Shown in pieces: positions 10,311 through 19,901 of a stretch of 64,000 nt of DNA; positions within the stretch are counted from its first letter, which is position 1; each line of letters starts with the position of its first letter. The DNA comes from Nitrosomonadales bacterium. GTDB taxonomy: Bacteria > Pseudomonadota > Gammaproteobacteria > Burkholderiales > Gallionellaceae. The translations under genes and the position numbers were made by a program. Where the stretch lies: assembly GCA_023259055.1 (NCBI GenBank), contig JAHFQZ010000004.1, positions 245,227 through 309,226 on the forward strand, read 5' to 3'. The notes beneath the pieces were generated by a model. The model did not search any database and was not told the DNA's origin. It saw only the letters and a list, made by a program, of their open reading frames with translations.

Positions 10311-10422
10311 AGTGAACTCCAATAAATAGTTAAGTTAAATAAACGTTTATGACACTTAACGTGCCGACGACTAAAACGCACTGTATATCCGTTTGGTTGA
10401 CACCATCGAGCGATTAGATCTT

Positions 10423-10509
10423 TGGTGCCGGGGGAGGGACTCGAACCCTCACGTCCTTTCAGACACCGGATTTTGAGTCCGGCGCGTCTACCAGTTCCGC
10501 CACCCCGGC
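10423..10509 (-). tRNA. tRNA-Leu (anticodon CAA)
   Basis: On the minus strand the acceptor GCCGGGG pairs with CCCCGGC, and ACCA is encoded. The anticodon stem CCGGA/TCCGG encloses the loop CTCAAAA, giving CAA. A long variable arm (TGTCTGAAAGGACGT) and the T arm GGGTTCGAGTCCC are present. 87 nt including CCA. The type II shape confirms leucine. Confidence 0.96.
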
Positions 10510-10570
10510 CAAGGCAGGGGGTGGATTATCCATGAAATGATGAACGCCATCAAACTGCAGTTCTCCGCTT

Positions 10571-10839
10571 GTCATTGCGATAACCAGCGACTTGCCAGCT
10601 GCTGGCTTATAACCAACCATTTGGCAACCGTTTTGTGGTTGCTTAGTGGGATGGCTAGTAGTTTCACCAGTCGAATGGCTATAACCAATGACTTGGCTGT
10701 CGTCTTTGGACAGCCTAGTCAGATGGCTAGTTGTTTCATCAGTAGTTCCATCAGGAGGCGCAGCCGACGCGGCAATCCAGCATCGCAGCGTCAAACCCCA
10801 CGGAAATCTTCTGGATTGCTTCACTGCGTTCGCAATGAC
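10571..10839. repeat. Nested repeat locus A (three hairpin modules)
   Basis: The outer element runs from GTCATTGCGA (10571) to GGCAATCCAG (10780). Inside are a degenerate type 1 module near 10587-10607, a type 3 module at 10617-10649 and a type 2 module at 10689-10721. Each module is a hairpin bounded by ATAACCAA and GATGGCTAG. An inverted short copy of the outer element follows at 10811-10839. It is nearly the same as locus B at 17200. The rest of the 10510-11010 gap shows nothing I recognise. Confidence 0.85.
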
Positions 10840-11010
10840 AGCAGGCAGGGCGGTTTTTACCTGCCCTAAAGACGATATCCATGGCTATGATTCGCCACAA
10901 AGGCATGCGCAATGTTAATATGCGCCCCGCATTCCGGCTTTGTAATCAGGCAACAGCGCACAAATCGGTTAACAGATTGATGATGTTTAAACGGGATTGG
11001 ACATTTGTGT

Positions 11011-12144
11011 ATGGGATATTTTAATCCGCGCACGCCCTTCATCCGGGCGTTTTTTCTTGCTGTTTCGGCGGTGATATTGTCGGGCTGTACGCTTGCCCCC
11101 GGCATGCGCTTTGATGACAGTAACGCCAGGATCGAGCCAGTCAATGGCGCTCCTGCAGTCGCTCCCATCATCAAAACCATCACCCCGCAGCTGATCCAGC
11201 AAGAGCTGCAGCTTGCAAAAACCGGAATCCATGCCGACCTTGCCGAATTAATGACGCCGCCGCAGCCATACAAAATCGGCGCGGGAGACTATCTGGCGAT
11301 AACGGTGTGGGATCATCCCGAGCTGCTGATGCCGGTCAGCACCGTATCGGGAACCCTTGCCACCTTATCGGGAACAACCCCGTCAGGGTATACCGTCAGC
11401 CCCGAAGGGAAGATCCAGTTTCCCTATGCGGGCGACTTCAAGGTTGAAGGGCTGACAGAGTTGCAGGCGCGTGATCTGCTTGTCCAGCGTTTATCAAGCT
11501 ACATCAAAAAACCTGAAGTGACCCTCAGGGTTTTGAGCTTCCGCAGCAAGCGGATTTACGTGGACGGTGAAGTCAAGCTCCCCGGCATCGTCCAGATCGA
11601 CGACATCCCGCTGTCCCTGGCAGAAGCGATTAACCGCGCCGGGGGAATTACCGCGCTGGGAGACCAGAGCCGCCTCACAATTACACACGAAGGCAAAACC
11701 TACCGTGTGGATTTGACGCGTTTAACGGTGGAAGGCATCGATCCGTCGCGCATCATGCTAAGCAATGGCGACATGCTGCGCGTGAGCCCGCGCGATGAAA
11801 GCAAAGTATTCGTTGTCGGCGAAGTGATCAAACCGATTTCGCTGGTACTGCACAATGGCCGGATGAGCCTTAACGAAGCGCTTGGAGAAGCTGGGGGCGT
11901 TAATCCGCAAACCGCCGATGCCAACCAGGTCTACGTGATACGCAACGCAAATGATGCACAACCTATAATCTACCATCTCGACGCACGCTCTCCAGTCATG
12001 TTCGCACTGGCCGAGAATTTTGAATTGAAAGCAAAGGACGTGGTGTACGTCGATAGTGCACCGATTGTGCGCTTTAACCGAATCATCAATCTGATATTGC
12101 CAACCTCGCAAGAAATCACCATCATCAACCGTGGCTTTAAATGA
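11011..12144 (+). CDS. wza: Polysaccharide export lipoprotein Wza
   Basis: 377 residues. The signal sequence ends in the lipobox LSGC (about residue 27), so it should be an outer-membrane lipoprotein. A Poly_export domain (YKIGAGDYLAITVWDHPEL ... YTVSPEGKIQFPYAGDFKVEGLT) is followed by SLBB domains (RIYVDGEVKLPGIVQI; VFVVGEVIKPISLVLHNGRMSLNEAL). Wza octamers form the channel for capsule or exopolysaccharide. The stop overlaps the wzb start by 4 bp. The start is ATG 11011; a TTG two codons upstream is less likely. Confidence 0.93.
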   Translation: MGYFNPRTPFIRAFFLAVSAVILSGCTLAPGMRFDDSNARIEPVNGAPAVAPIIKTITPQLIQQELQLAKTGIHADLAELMTPPQPYKIGAGDYLAITVWDHPELLMPVSTVSGTLATLSGTTPSGYTVSPEGKIQFPYAGDFKVEGLTELQARDLLVQRLSSYIKKPEVTLRVLSFRSKRIYVDGEVKLPGIVQIDDIPLSLAEAINRAGGITALGDQSRLTITHEGKTYRVDLTRLTVEGIDPSRIMLSNGDMLRVSPRDESKVFVVGEVIKPISLVLHNGRMSLNEALGEAGGVNPQTADANQVYVIRNANDAQPIIYHLDARSPVMFALAENFELKAKDVVYVDSAPIVRFNRIINLILPTSQEITIINRGFK

Positions 12145-12578
12145 TCCGAAAAGTACTGCTAGTGTGCCTCGGCAATATCTGCCGCAGCCCGATGGCCGAA
12201 GGCTTGTTCAGGCAAGCGCTGCCGGAAATTCAATTCGGCTCGGCGGGAATGACGGCGCTGGTGGGCCACGGGGCGGATCCGATTGCCATGCAGATCATGG
12301 CCGATGCCGGTGTTGACATTACTTCGCACCGGGCGCGCATGTTGACCGATGCGATTGTGCGCGACGCAGACATTATCCTGGTAATGGATGACCTGCAAAA
12401 ACAGCAAATTTCAAGGCAATATCCGTACACGCGCGGCAAAGTATTCCGGCTGGCAGAAGCAGCAAATCAGGACATACCGGACCCCTATCGGAAAGACCCG
12501 GAAGAGTTTCACGCGGTATTTTCCCTGATAGAAAACGGCGTGAACGAATGGGTGAAGCGCATTAAAAGCATCGGCTAG
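12141..12578 (+). CDS. wzb: Low-molecular-weight protein-tyrosine phosphatase Wzb
   Basis: 145 residues. The catalytic P-loop CLGNICRS (CX5R) is at residues 9-16 and the general acid lies in IPDPYRKD. The enzyme dephosphorylates the tyrosine-rich tail of Wzc, and the phosphorylation cycle controls polymer export (known for E. coli and Klebsiella). It is translationally coupled to wza through ATGA, and wzc follows after a repeat. Confidence 0.94.
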   Translation: MIRKVLLVCLGNICRSPMAEGLFRQALPEIQFGSAGMTALVGHGADPIAMQIMADAGVDITSHRARMLTDAIVRDADIILVMDDLQKQQISRQYPYTRGKVFRLAEAANQDIPDPYRKDPEEFHAVFSLIENGVNEWVKRIKSIG

Positions 12579-12784
12579 AGGCGCTCCTGATGGAACTACT
12601 GGCCATCTGACTAAGGCAGCAAGCTGCCAAGTCATTGGTCATCACAGTGACAGGCAGAGGTTTGTCATTGCGAACGTAGTGCGGCAATCCAGTCCAATGA
12701 AAGAACTCCACCGCAACGCGGGGGGCAAGGCCAAAAGGCATGTTAGATAAAACCGCTGGATTGCCACGCTTCGCTCGCAATGAC
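12577..12784. repeat. Nested repeat locus C (one hairpin module)
   Basis: A one-module copy covers 12577-12652, with the type 1 hairpin at 12608-12634. Then come a plain outer element at 12664-12692 and an inverted one at 12756-12784. Together these fill almost the whole gap between wzb and wzc, so the operon transcript must cross them. Confidence 0.8.
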
Positions 12785-12825
12785 GGAATTTGAATATTAA
12801 GAGGCACCCAAGGGCGCAAAACAAC

Positions 12826-15057
12826 ATGGATCAGAACATTCAAAGATACCCGGTAAATGCCGACGAAGACGAGATCAACCTCGGCTCGTTGCTGGACAAC
12901 ATCTGGCTGGACAGGAAAATGGTGGGGCTGATCGCGGCCGCGATATTCGCATTGGGGACAGCTTATGCCTTTATGGCAAAGCCGATATACGAAGCCAACC
13001 TGATCGTCCAGGTGGAAGACAGCCCCGGTTCCACCAAGAGCCTGTTGGGAGATGTAGGCACACTTTTCGACACCAAGACAGCCGCATCGGCAGAAATAGA
13101 ATTATTGCGCTCGCGCATGGTGGTCGCCAATGCGGTCGACAGTCTCGGTTTGTATATCGGAGCACGGCCAAAATATTTCCCTTTCGTCGGGCGCTGGTGG
13201 GCAAGCAGAAGCAAGCATCTATCCAATCCGGGCATCCTGGGATTCGGCGGATATGCATGGGGCAACGAAGCGATAGAAGTACCTGTTTTTGACGTGCCGC
13301 AGGAGATGCAGGAAAGCGAATTTATTCTGACAGCCGGTAGCAACGGCGAATTCGAGCTGCAACAGACTGACTATGACATCGTATTAAAAGGCAAGACCGG
13401 ACAAGCCGCCATACAGGAGACTCCGGCAGGCAAAGTGGAAATACGGGTGGTAAAACTGGAAGCCAATCCCGGTGCGCAGTTTTTGTTGCAGGAAAATTCC
13501 AGATTGAATTCTATCGAGAGCTTGCAGAAAGATTTGCAGATCGCCGAGAAGGGCAAGCTGTCCGGCGTGATCGAGGTCAAGCTGGAAGGGGGCGACCCGC
13601 TGTTAACTTCCAAAATATTAAATGCGGTCGGACATGAATATATCCGCCAGAACGTCGGCCGGAAATCAGAAGAAGCGGAAAAAACCATCATCTTCCTCGA
13701 TTCACATCTGCCCGAAATCAAACGCAATGTCGAAGAAGCCGAAACCAGATACAACAAGCTGCGCGACAAGCGCGGCACCATCGATATCGGCGAGGAAGCC
13801 AAAAATATATTGCAACAGGCCGTCGGGATAGAGGTAAAACTGCTCGAACTCAAACGAGTACGAGAAGAGTTGCTGTCGAAATTTACCGCCCAACACCCCA
13901 GTGTCGTGAATGCGGATAAGCAGCTGAGCATCCTTAATTCACAAAAAGCCGCCATCCAGGAACAGATCAAGAGGCTGCCCGGAGTCGAGCAAGACGTCAT
14001 TTCCAGCATGCGCGATGTCAAAGTGGGCACCGAACTGTATACCACTCTGTTGAACACCGCCCAGCAATTGCGCCTGGCCAGGGCCAGCAAGATCGGCACA
14101 TCGCGCCTGATCGATGAGGCGGTTATACCGGAAGAACCGATCAAGCCGAAACGCCTGATGGTCATCCTGATATCCGCATTCCTCGGCTTGTTCATCGGCG
14201 TGATGGCCGCATTCATCCGCAAGGCGATGCGCGGCGCGATTGACAGCCCGAAAATGATCGAAGACGCGACCGGCCTGCAGGTTTACGCAACGGTAATGGA
14301 AAGCAAGGAGCAGGAAGCACTTTCCAAAAAAATTCAGGCCAAAGAAGCGGGCCAATTCATCCTGGCAGACACTCAGCCGGACGATCTCTCCATCGAGAGT
14401 CTGCGCAGCTTCCGCGTGGCACTGCAATTCGCCATGCTGGACGCGGCGAATAACCGGGTGATGATTACCGGGCCGACGCCGGGTGTCGGTAAGACTTTCC
14501 TGGCTGTGAATATGGCCGTGATCCTGGCGCAGGCGGGCAAGCGCGTGCTGCTGATTGACATGGATATGCACAAAGGGCACCTGAACCAGTATTTCGGCCT
14601 GGGGCGCGCGGCAGGGTTGAGCGAGATACTCGCCGGAGAAATTACGCTGGAGCAGGCAACCCACAAAAATGTATTGAATAACCTGAGTTTCATTACCAAT
14701 GGAACACCAGTCAACAACCCGAGTGCACTGTTCCTCAACGAGCGCCTGCCGCAGTTCTTTGAACAGTGCAGCCGGCAACACGACATCGTCATCGTCGATG
14801 CGTGCCCTACATTGCTGGTCTCGGATGTAGCGGTAATCGGCCCGAACATGGGCACGACCTTCATGGTGGTGCGCGACGGCGTCTCCACCCTGGCTGACCT
14901 GACCACAGCAGTCAAACGGCTTGCACAAGCGCGGGTCGAAGTAAAAGGCGTGCTGTTCAACGGCCAGCTGCAACGCGTTTCCAGCCGTTATGGATATGGA
15001 TACGGGTACGGATACAAGTACGGCAGTTACAAAGAGGGCGCGAAACAGGATAGCTGA
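12826..15057 (+). CDS. wzc: Tyrosine-protein kinase Wzc (polysaccharide co-polymerase)
   Basis: 743 residues. A Wzz domain with a first membrane segment (about 30-55), a periplasmic coiled-coil region (about 230-420) and a second membrane segment (MVILISAFLGLFIGVMAAFI) precede a cytoplasmic BY-kinase. The kinase has Walker A GPTPGVGKT (about 549), Walker A' LLIDMDM and Walker B IVIVDACP. The tail from about residue 720 is YGYGYGYGYKYGSY, the autophosphorylated tyrosine cluster. It works with Wza and Wzb in export and chain-length control. ATG 12826 is preferred over an upstream TTG. Confidence 0.95.
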   Translation: MDQNIQRYPVNADEDEINLGSLLDNIWLDRKMVGLIAAAIFALGTAYAFMAKPIYEANLIVQVEDSPGSTKSLLGDVGTLFDTKTAASAEIELLRSRMVVANAVDSLGLYIGARPKYFPFVGRWWASRSKHLSNPGILGFGGYAWGNEAIEVPVFDVPQEMQESEFILTAGSNGEFELQQTDYDIVLKGKTGQAAIQETPAGKVEIRVVKLEANPGAQFLLQENSRLNSIESLQKDLQIAEKGKLSGVIEVKLEGGDPLLTSKILNAVGHEYIRQNVGRKSEEAEKTIIFLDSHLPEIKRNVEEAETRYNKLRDKRGTIDIGEEAKNILQQAVGIEVKLLELKRVREELLSKFTAQHPSVVNADKQLSILNSQKAAIQEQIKRLPGVEQDVISSMRDVKVGTELYTTLLNTAQQLRLARASKIGTSRLIDEAVIPEEPIKPKRLMVILISAFLGLFIGVMAAFIRKAMRGAIDSPKMIEDATGLQVYATVMESKEQEALSKKIQAKEAGQFILADTQPDDLSIESLRSFRVALQFAMLDAANNRVMITGPTPGVGKTFLAVNMAVILAQAGKRVLLIDMDMHKGHLNQYFGLGRAAGLSEILAGEITLEQATHKNVLNNLSFITNGTPVNNPSALFLNERLPQFFEQCSRQHDIVIVDACPTLLVSDVAVIGPNMGTTFMVVRDGVSTLADLTTAVKRLAQARVEVKGVLFNGQLQRVSSRYGYGYGYGYKYGSYKEGAKQDS

Positions 15058-15336
15058 TCGTGATGGATTGACAAGGCACAGCGATCCTCGCACCGACGCG
15101 CTGCCAGCTATTTCCATTGGGTGTAAATGGGCATGTTTTTTGATAACCCGTCTGCATGTACAATGTTCGCTCTTGTATGGCATGGCGGCTGGAGCGTATT
15201 GGCGTTTTATGAAAATGATCCCAACCATTTTTTGCGGCGGTGCGGTTCCCCATGCGGTGCGCCCCAGGCCGTTCGTCCGCCTGTCCGATGGGCAATGCCT
15301 GCTGCGCGAGGAAGAAAGAAAGTTACAGGTAACGTG

Positions 15337-15783
15337 ATGCGCACCCTCAAACAAAATGAAGAAAGCGCTCTGCGCCAAACAATTGCATCGGCAATCGAAG
15401 AGACCGGATTACAAATGATTGCGGTGTATTTGCACGGTTCCTATGGCACTGAATATATGCGCAACGATAGCGACATTGACTTCGCTTTTCTCGCAGAGAG
15501 AACACTGGATTTTAAAGAATCGATGGCATTTTCCGTTGCCTTGCAGAAAGCGTTTCATGACGGGGAGCTAGATACTGCGGATTTGCGCCGAAGTGATACC
15601 GTTTTTCAAGCGCAGGTTGTGACGAATGGAGAGCGCGTTTATACCGGTGATGAATTGGCAGCGCAGCGTTTCGAGATGACCACCTTGTCAAAATACGCCA
15701 GACTGAATGAGGAGCGAGAATCGATTATTGCCGACATCAAACAAAGTGGCAGGGTCTATCGCAGTGACGTGCGCCAAACATGA
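15337..15783 (+). CDS. mntA: MntA-like minimal nucleotidyltransferase (antitoxin)
   Basis: 148 residues. The polymerase-beta fold signature GSYGTEYMRNDSDIDFAFL contains the GSX10DXD catalytic triad. In the HepT/MntA (type VII) systems studied, MntA inactivates HepT by transferring AMP to a tyrosine near its active site. Its stop overlaps the hepT start by 4 bp, the standard arrangement. A GTG at 15334 is an alternative start. The 280 bp between wzc and this gene hold no gene I can support. Confidence 0.88.
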   Translation: MRTLKQNEESALRQTIASAIEETGLQMIAVYLHGSYGTEYMRNDSDIDFAFLAERTLDFKESMAFSVALQKAFHDGELDTADLRRSDTVFQAQVVTNGERVYTGDELAAQRFEMTTLSKYARLNEERESIIADIKQSGRVYRSDVRQT

Positions 15784-16190
15784 ACGACATCGTTCTAAAC
15801 AAGGCAGAAATCATCGAACGTGCTTTGGCGCGGGTGCATGCTGTTTATGTTCGTCATCAACAAGACCTGGAGCAAGCTTTCGATGCACAAGACGTCATTG
15901 TGCTTAACCTGCAACGAGCTTGCGAAGCAGCCATAGACCTCGCCATGCACATTATCAGGATTCGCGGACTCGGATTGCCCAAGGACAGCAAATCAGCGTT
16001 CGATTTGCTGGAAAGCGCCCAGGAAATATCCACGCTGCTCGCCGACCATCTGAAGAAAATGATCGGTTTCCGCAATATTGCAGTGCATGATTATCGCGCG
16101 CTGGATTGGGCGATTGTGCGCAGCATCGTCGAAACGCACTGTGACGATCTGGCTGTGTTCGCCAGCGAAATGGTGAAGAAGCATGGCTAG
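15780..16190 (+). CDS. hepT: HepT-like HEPN ribonuclease toxin
   Basis: 136 residues, all-helical. The HEPN catalytic motif RX4HXY is present as RNIAVHDY (about residues 97-104), where the final tyrosine is the residue modified by the partner in known pairs. HEPN toxins cut RNA as dimers. Together with the MntA-like gene it forms a complete toxin-antitoxin module inside the exopolysaccharide locus, between wzc and cysC and just before palindromic repeats, consistent with insertion into the operon. Confidence 0.9.
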   Translation: MNDIVLNKAEIIERALARVHAVYVRHQQDLEQAFDAQDVIVLNLQRACEAAIDLAMHIIRIRGLGLPKDSKSAFDLLESAQEISTLLADHLKKMIGFRNIAVHDYRALDWAIVRSIVETHCDDLAVFASEMVKKHG

Positions 16191-16291
16191 TTGGAGACGC
16201 GTTTAAAGAAATTAAAACTCTCAACCATTTTGTGCGACGGAGCGGGTTTCTGCCTCTGGCCGGCACCAGCTATCGTCACACCACCCATGCC

Positions 16292-16493
16292 GTCATTGCG
16301 AGCAGCGATAGCGGCGTGGCAATCCAGAAGGTTTTCATCGCCTTGACGCTGCGCTACTGGACTGCCCCGCGTCGTTGCGCTCCTGACAAGGGGAGAGGGG
16401 TAGGGGAGAGGGTGCCGTGATTACAAGCCGCGTAGCCGACGCGGCAATCCCCCGCCGTCATTGCGAGGAGACGCAGTCGACGCGGCAATCCAG
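16292..16493. repeat. Repeat locus D (outer elements without modules)
   Basis: Plain outer elements occur at 16292-16327 and 16457-16493, with a half copy near 16428-16449 and a reversed half copy around 16352-16377. Between them lies a GGGAGAGGGGTAGGGGAGAGGG segment (about 16391-16412) of the same kind as the element at the end of queA. The gap 16191-16556 holds nothing else that I recognise. Confidence 0.75.
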
Positions 16494-16556
16494 TTCTCTC
16501 AACAAAGCAATCCAGTACACTTTTACTTAACGAATTAAAGCAACCGAACAACCAAC

Positions 16557-17177
16557 ATGACCACACAACCACCAACATCAACCAACACCGTCTGGCATCA
16601 CGCCACTGTCACCCGCGCCCGCCGCGAGGCCCAAAACGGCCATCGCGGCGCCATCATCTGGTTCACCGGCCTGTCCGGTGCGGGCAAATCCACGCTCGCT
16701 CACGCCGTCGAAGAAGAGCTGCACCAGCGCGGCTGCCGTACCTACGTGCTGGATGGTGACAACGTGCGCCACGGCCTGTGCGGTGACCTCGGCTTCTCCA
16801 CACAAGACCGGATCGAAAACATCCGCCGCATTGGAGAAGTTGCCAAGCTCTTCATGGAAGCAGGCGTGATCGTGCTGACCGCCTTCATCTCCCCCTTTCG
16901 AGCCGAACGCGAACGCGTGCGCAGCATGGTCGAACACGGCGACTTCATCGAGGTATTCTGCAATAGCCCCATCGAGGTCTGCGAGAGCCGCGACGTAAAA
17001 GGCATCTACAAAAAAGCCCGAGCCGGGCAGATCGTCGACTTCACTGGCATCTCATCGCCTTACGAAGCCCCGGAAAATCCAGAACTTAAAGTGAATACGG
17101 GAGTGGAAGACCTGGAAACCTGCGTGCAACAAGTCATTGATGAAATGCTGCAACGCAGTATCATCGCGCGCCGCTGA
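16557..17177 (+). CDS. cysC: Adenylyl-sulfate (APS) kinase
   Basis: Phosphorylates APS to PAPS. 206 residues. Walker [10 protein letters not shown] is at about 39-47. The family's DGDNVRHGL, the lid region ([22 protein letters not shown]) and the [13 protein letters not shown] and [12 protein letters not shown] motifs are intact. Its place in the polysaccharide locus, away from cys sulfate-assimilation genes, suggests that PAPS is made for the sulfotransferase at 26706 (inference). Confidence 0.95.
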   Translation: MTTQPPTSTNTVWHHATVTRARREAQNGHRGAIIWFTGLSGAGKSTLAHAVEEELHQRGCRTYVLDGDNVRHGLCGDLGFSTQDRIENIRRIGEVAKLFMEAGVIVLTAFISPFRAERERVRSMVEHGDFIEVFCNSPIEVCESRDVKGIYKKARAGQIVDFTGISSPYEAPENPELKVNTGVEDLETCVQQVIDEMLQRSIIARR

Positions 17178-17199
17178 CGCACCTCAGCAACTTCCCCTC

Positions 17200-17454
17200 G
17201 TCATTGCGATGACCAATGACTTGGCAGCTTGCTGGCTTATAACCAACCACTTGGCAACCGTTTTGTGGTTGCTTAGTGGGATGGCTAGTAGTTTCACCAG
17301 TCGAATGGCTATAACCAATGACTTGGCTGTCGTCTTCGGACAGCCTAGTCAGATGGCTAGTTGTTTCATCAGTTGTTCCATCAGGAGGCAAAGCCGGCGC
17401 GGCAATCCAGAGCGTCCGTCATTGCGAGGAGGCAAAGCCGACGCGGCAATCCAG
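17200..17454. repeat. Nested repeat locus B (three hairpin modules plus a plain copy)
   Basis: The outer element spans 17200-17410. It contains a type 1-like half module (about 17214-17234), a type 3 hairpin at 17247-17279 with arms CCACT/AGTGG, and a type 2 hairpin at 17319-17351 with arms TGACT/AGTCA. A plain 37-bp outer element without modules follows directly at 17418-17454. The closeness of the loaded and empty copies shows where the modules sit within the palindrome. Confidence 0.87.
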
Positions 17455-17737
17455 TCCTTCGTAAGGGCTCTGCCCGCCCTTAATGCTATTGACCGGGAAA
17501 TGGAAAAAGGTGCATCTGCATACTAAACATCTAGACTACACCGACCCACGGTAACTGGTGGAAAATGTCCAACTGAACCCGTAAATGAGTCCCTTGAAAC
17601 TTTTTTGTCTCGCACCTTTCACCTCCGCTGTCAATATGACATTCAGCCTATATCGTTATGCGGCTCAGTCAGCTAATATCCAGTCAAAGAATAAGAAGAG
17701 ATACACAAGATAAAATCACGCATTGTGAGAAGGAACC

Positions 17738-17795
17738 GTCATTGCGAGGAGCGCCTTTAGCCGCGAGCGCAGCGTGGCGGGATGTGGCAATCCAG
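17738..17795. repeat. Repeat locus E (outer element, longer spacer)
   Basis: GTCATTGCGA at 17738 and GGCAATCCAG ending at 17795 enclose a GC-rich palindromic interior with GCGAGCGCAGCG. It lies in the 17455-17891 gap upstream of the sugar genes. The remainder of that gap is AT-rich and should hold a promoter, but I see no site I can defend. Confidence 0.7.
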
Positions 17796-17891
17796 TATTT
17801 CAGACAGCGGTTTGTGAACACAGGCGGGTGCAGAATTAAAACCATGTGCGAATTTAAAATTATAGCGCTCAGAAAATCATCAGGTGATTAA

Positions 17892-18353
17892 ATGTTAAGA
17901 AATATTCATCCTCTTGCCGATGTGCAAAGCAATGATATTGGTGCAGGGACGCGCATCTGGCAGTTTTGCGTGGTGTTTGCAGGTGCCAGGATCGGTGCGA
18001 ACTGCAACATCTGCGCGCAGGTGTTGATAGAAAAAGATGTGGTCGTCGGCGACAACGTAACCATCAAGAGTGGTGTGCAACTTTGGGATGGCGTGCGTAT
18101 TGAAGATAACGTTTTCATTGGACCGAATGCAACATTTTCCAATGATTTGCTTCCACGCTCCAAGGTTTACCCGGAAAGATTTTTACAGACTGTCGTAAAA
18201 AAAGGCGCATCGATTGGTGCGAATGCAACCATCTTGCCTGGTGTGACTATAGGTGAAAATGCACTGGTAGGTGCGGGGGCAGTCGTCACTGAAGATGTGT
18301 CGGCAAATGCAGTTGTTGTTGGCAATCCAGCCAGGCTTGTGAGGAAACTATGA
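17892..18353 (+). CDS. Left-handed beta-helix N-acetyltransferase (FdtC/QdtC-like)
   Basis: 153 residues made of hexapeptide repeats ([68 protein letters not shown]) ending NPARLVRKL. The opening [23 protein letters not shown] is typical of enzymes that acetylate dTDP-3-amino-3,6-dideoxyhexoses or related UDP sugars. It overlaps the ketoisomerase gene by 4 bp, and the aminotransferase follows, giving the complete FdtC-FdtA-FdtB set for dTDP-Fuc3NAc or dTDP-Qui3NAc. The exact sugar cannot be read from sequence. Confidence 0.85.
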   Translation: MLRNIHPLADVQSNDIGAGTRIWQFCVVFAGARIGANCNICAQVLIEKDVVVGDNVTIKSGVQLWDGVRIEDNVFIGPNATFSNDLLPRSKVYPERFLQTVVKKGASIGANATILPGVTIGENALVGAGAVVTEDVSANAVVVGNPARLVRKL

Positions 18354-18769
18354 GCATCAAAGACTGCAAAATTGTAGAACTGCCGAAAATAGCCGATCCG
18401 CGTGGCAACCTTTCATTTGTCGAGGGTGGGCAACATATCCCATTCGATATTAAGCGTGTCTATTATCTCTACGATGTGCCTGGCGGATCGGATCGCGGGT
18501 CGCATGCTCACAAGAACTTGCATCAATTCATCGTAGCGATGTCAGGCAGCTTTGATGTGGTGCTGGATGATGGTCAGCAGAAGCAACGATTTCACCTTAA
18601 TCGTTCCTATTACGGGCTTTATGTAAGTCCGATGATGTGGAGGAATTTGGATAATTTTTCTTCTGGGGCAGTTTGTATGGTGCTGGCATCCGAACATTAC
18701 GAGGCGGACGATTACATTCGCGATTATGACCAGTTCCTGGCGGCGGCCAAGCAACTGCCGAATAGATAA
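18350..18769 (+). CDS. dTDP-4-dehydro-6-deoxyglucose 3,4-ketoisomerase (FdtA/QdtA-like cupin)
   Basis: 139 residues, single cupin. [31 protein letters not shown] and [11 protein letters not shown] match the FdtA/WxcM family; the histidines of SHAHK line the active site. It isomerises the 4-keto sugar to the 3-keto form that the next enzyme aminates. No rmlA or rmlB lies in the window, so dTDP-4-keto-6-deoxyglucose must come from genes elsewhere. Confidence 0.88.
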   Translation: MSIKDCKIVELPKIADPRGNLSFVEGGQHIPFDIKRVYYLYDVPGGSDRGSHAHKNLHQFIVAMSGSFDVVLDDGQQKQRFHLNRSYYGLYVSPMMWRNLDNFSSGAVCMVLASEHYEADDYIRDYDQFLAAAKQLPNR

Positions 18770-18785
18770 ACGATGAGAGCATAAA

Positions 18786-19901
18786 ATGTCCGGCTTCAAT
18801 CTCATACCCTTTCTTGATCTTAAAACTCCACACATCGAGCTGCGCCCGCAGCTGCAAGCTGCATTTGAACGTGTCCTGAATTCTGGCTGGTACATACAAG
18901 GCAGTGAGCTCAAACAGTTTGAAGAAGAGTTTGCCAACTATTGCGAAGCGAAGTATTGCATCGGCGTGGGTAACGGACTGGATGCCTTGCATCTGATTTT
19001 GCGCGCTTATGATATCGGTGAAGGTGACGAAGTCATTGTGCCATCCAACACTTATATTGCCACTTGGTTGGCGGCCAGCTATGCCGAGGCCACCCCGATA
19101 CCGGTCGAGCCCGATGAGCGCACCTACAACATCGATCCGTCACGAATCGAAGCTGCTATCACTCCGCGGACTAAAGCCATCATGGTTGTTCATTTGTATG
19201 GGCAACCTGCCGATATGGATGTCATTAGCGCTGTTGCGAAAAAGCACAACCTCAAAGTCATCGAGGATGCCGCGCAAGCGCATGGCGCGCGCTACAAGGG
19301 AAAGCGTGTCGGCACGCTGGGCGATGCGGCAGGGTTCAGCTTTTATCCCGGGAAAAATCTTGGTGCCATGGGCGACGGCGGGGCGGTAACCACCAACGAT
19401 GCAGAACTTGCTGAAAAGATACGCACGCTGGGTAATTACGGATCGCGCATCAAGTATCACAACGAAGTAAAAGGCTACAACTCGCGGCTTGACGAACTGC
19501 AAGCGGCCTTTCTGCGTGAGAAGCTGAAAAAACTGGATGCCTGGAATGCACAGCGCAAGGCCATCGCAGCCGAGTATGTGCGCAAGTTGGAAAGCCACAA
19601 TCTCGTTCTACCCGTCGTCCCGGAATGGGCTGATCCAGTGTGGCATCTGTTCGTGGTGCGCAGCCAACAGCGTGAAAACCTGCAAGCCCATTTGCAGCAG
19701 CAAGGCATCGGCACGATGATCCACTATCCCATCCCCCCGCATCTGCAACCGGCGTATTCCGAATTGGGCTATAAGCAGGGTGATTTCCCGATCGCTGAGG
19801 CAATCCACCGGGAGGTGTTGAGTCTGCCGATGGGGCCAACGATGAACGTTGCGCAAGTCACGCAGGTCAGCAAATCTACCAACGATTATCTTGAAGCGTG
19901 A
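18786..19901 (+). CDS. PLP-dependent 3-ketosugar aminotransferase (FdtB/QdtB-like, DegT/DnrJ/EryC1 family)
   Basis: 371 residues. The opening [25 protein letters not shown] and [18 protein letters not shown] are typical of the family. The PLP lysine lies in [15 protein letters not shown], and [21 protein letters not shown] contacts the cofactor. It transfers an amino group to C3 of the keto sugar before acetylation. A downstream wzx start overlaps its stop (GTGA). Confidence 0.93.
   Translation: MSGFNLIPFLDLKTPHIELRPQLQAAFERVLNSGWYIQGSELKQFEEEFANYCEAKYCIGVGNGLDALHLILRAYDIGEGDEVIVPSNTYIATWLAASYAEATPIPVEPDERTYNIDPSRIEAAITPRTKAIMVVHLYGQPADMDVISAVAKKHNLKVIEDAAQAHGARYKGKRVGTLGDAAGFSFYPGKNLGAMGDGGAVTTNDAELAEKIRTLGNYGSRIKYHNEVKGYNSRLDELQAAFLREKLKKLDAWNAQRKAIAAEYVRKLESHNLVLPVVPEWADPVWHLFVVRSQQRENLQAHLQQQGIGTMIHYPIPPHLQPAYSELGYKQGDFPIAEAIHREVLSLPMGPTMNVAQVTQVSKSTNDYLEA

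Noticed and set aside
10102..10329. Open frame on the plus strand, Phe/Leu/Ala/Gly-rich
   Set aside because: It is the antisense of the low-complexity Ala/Lys gene; the minus-strand gene has a signal peptide and a terminator.
15121..15336. Possible sigma-70 promoter and N-terminal extension of the MntA-like gene
   Set aside because: TTGATA and TACAAT are only 13 bp apart, and the extended frame lacks family similarity.
13939..15378. Long minus-strand open frame opposite wzc
   Set aside because: Shadow frame of wzc; there are no recognisable domains and wzc is well supported.
17200..17454. CRISPR-like array
   Set aside because: The units are hairpins of differing stem sequence with unequal spacing, there is no constant repeat with unique spacers, and no cas genes are in the window.
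17178..17891. Insertion sequence remnants
   Set aside because: No transposase fragment is seen; the similarity to 10571-10780 is fully explained by the nested repeat family.
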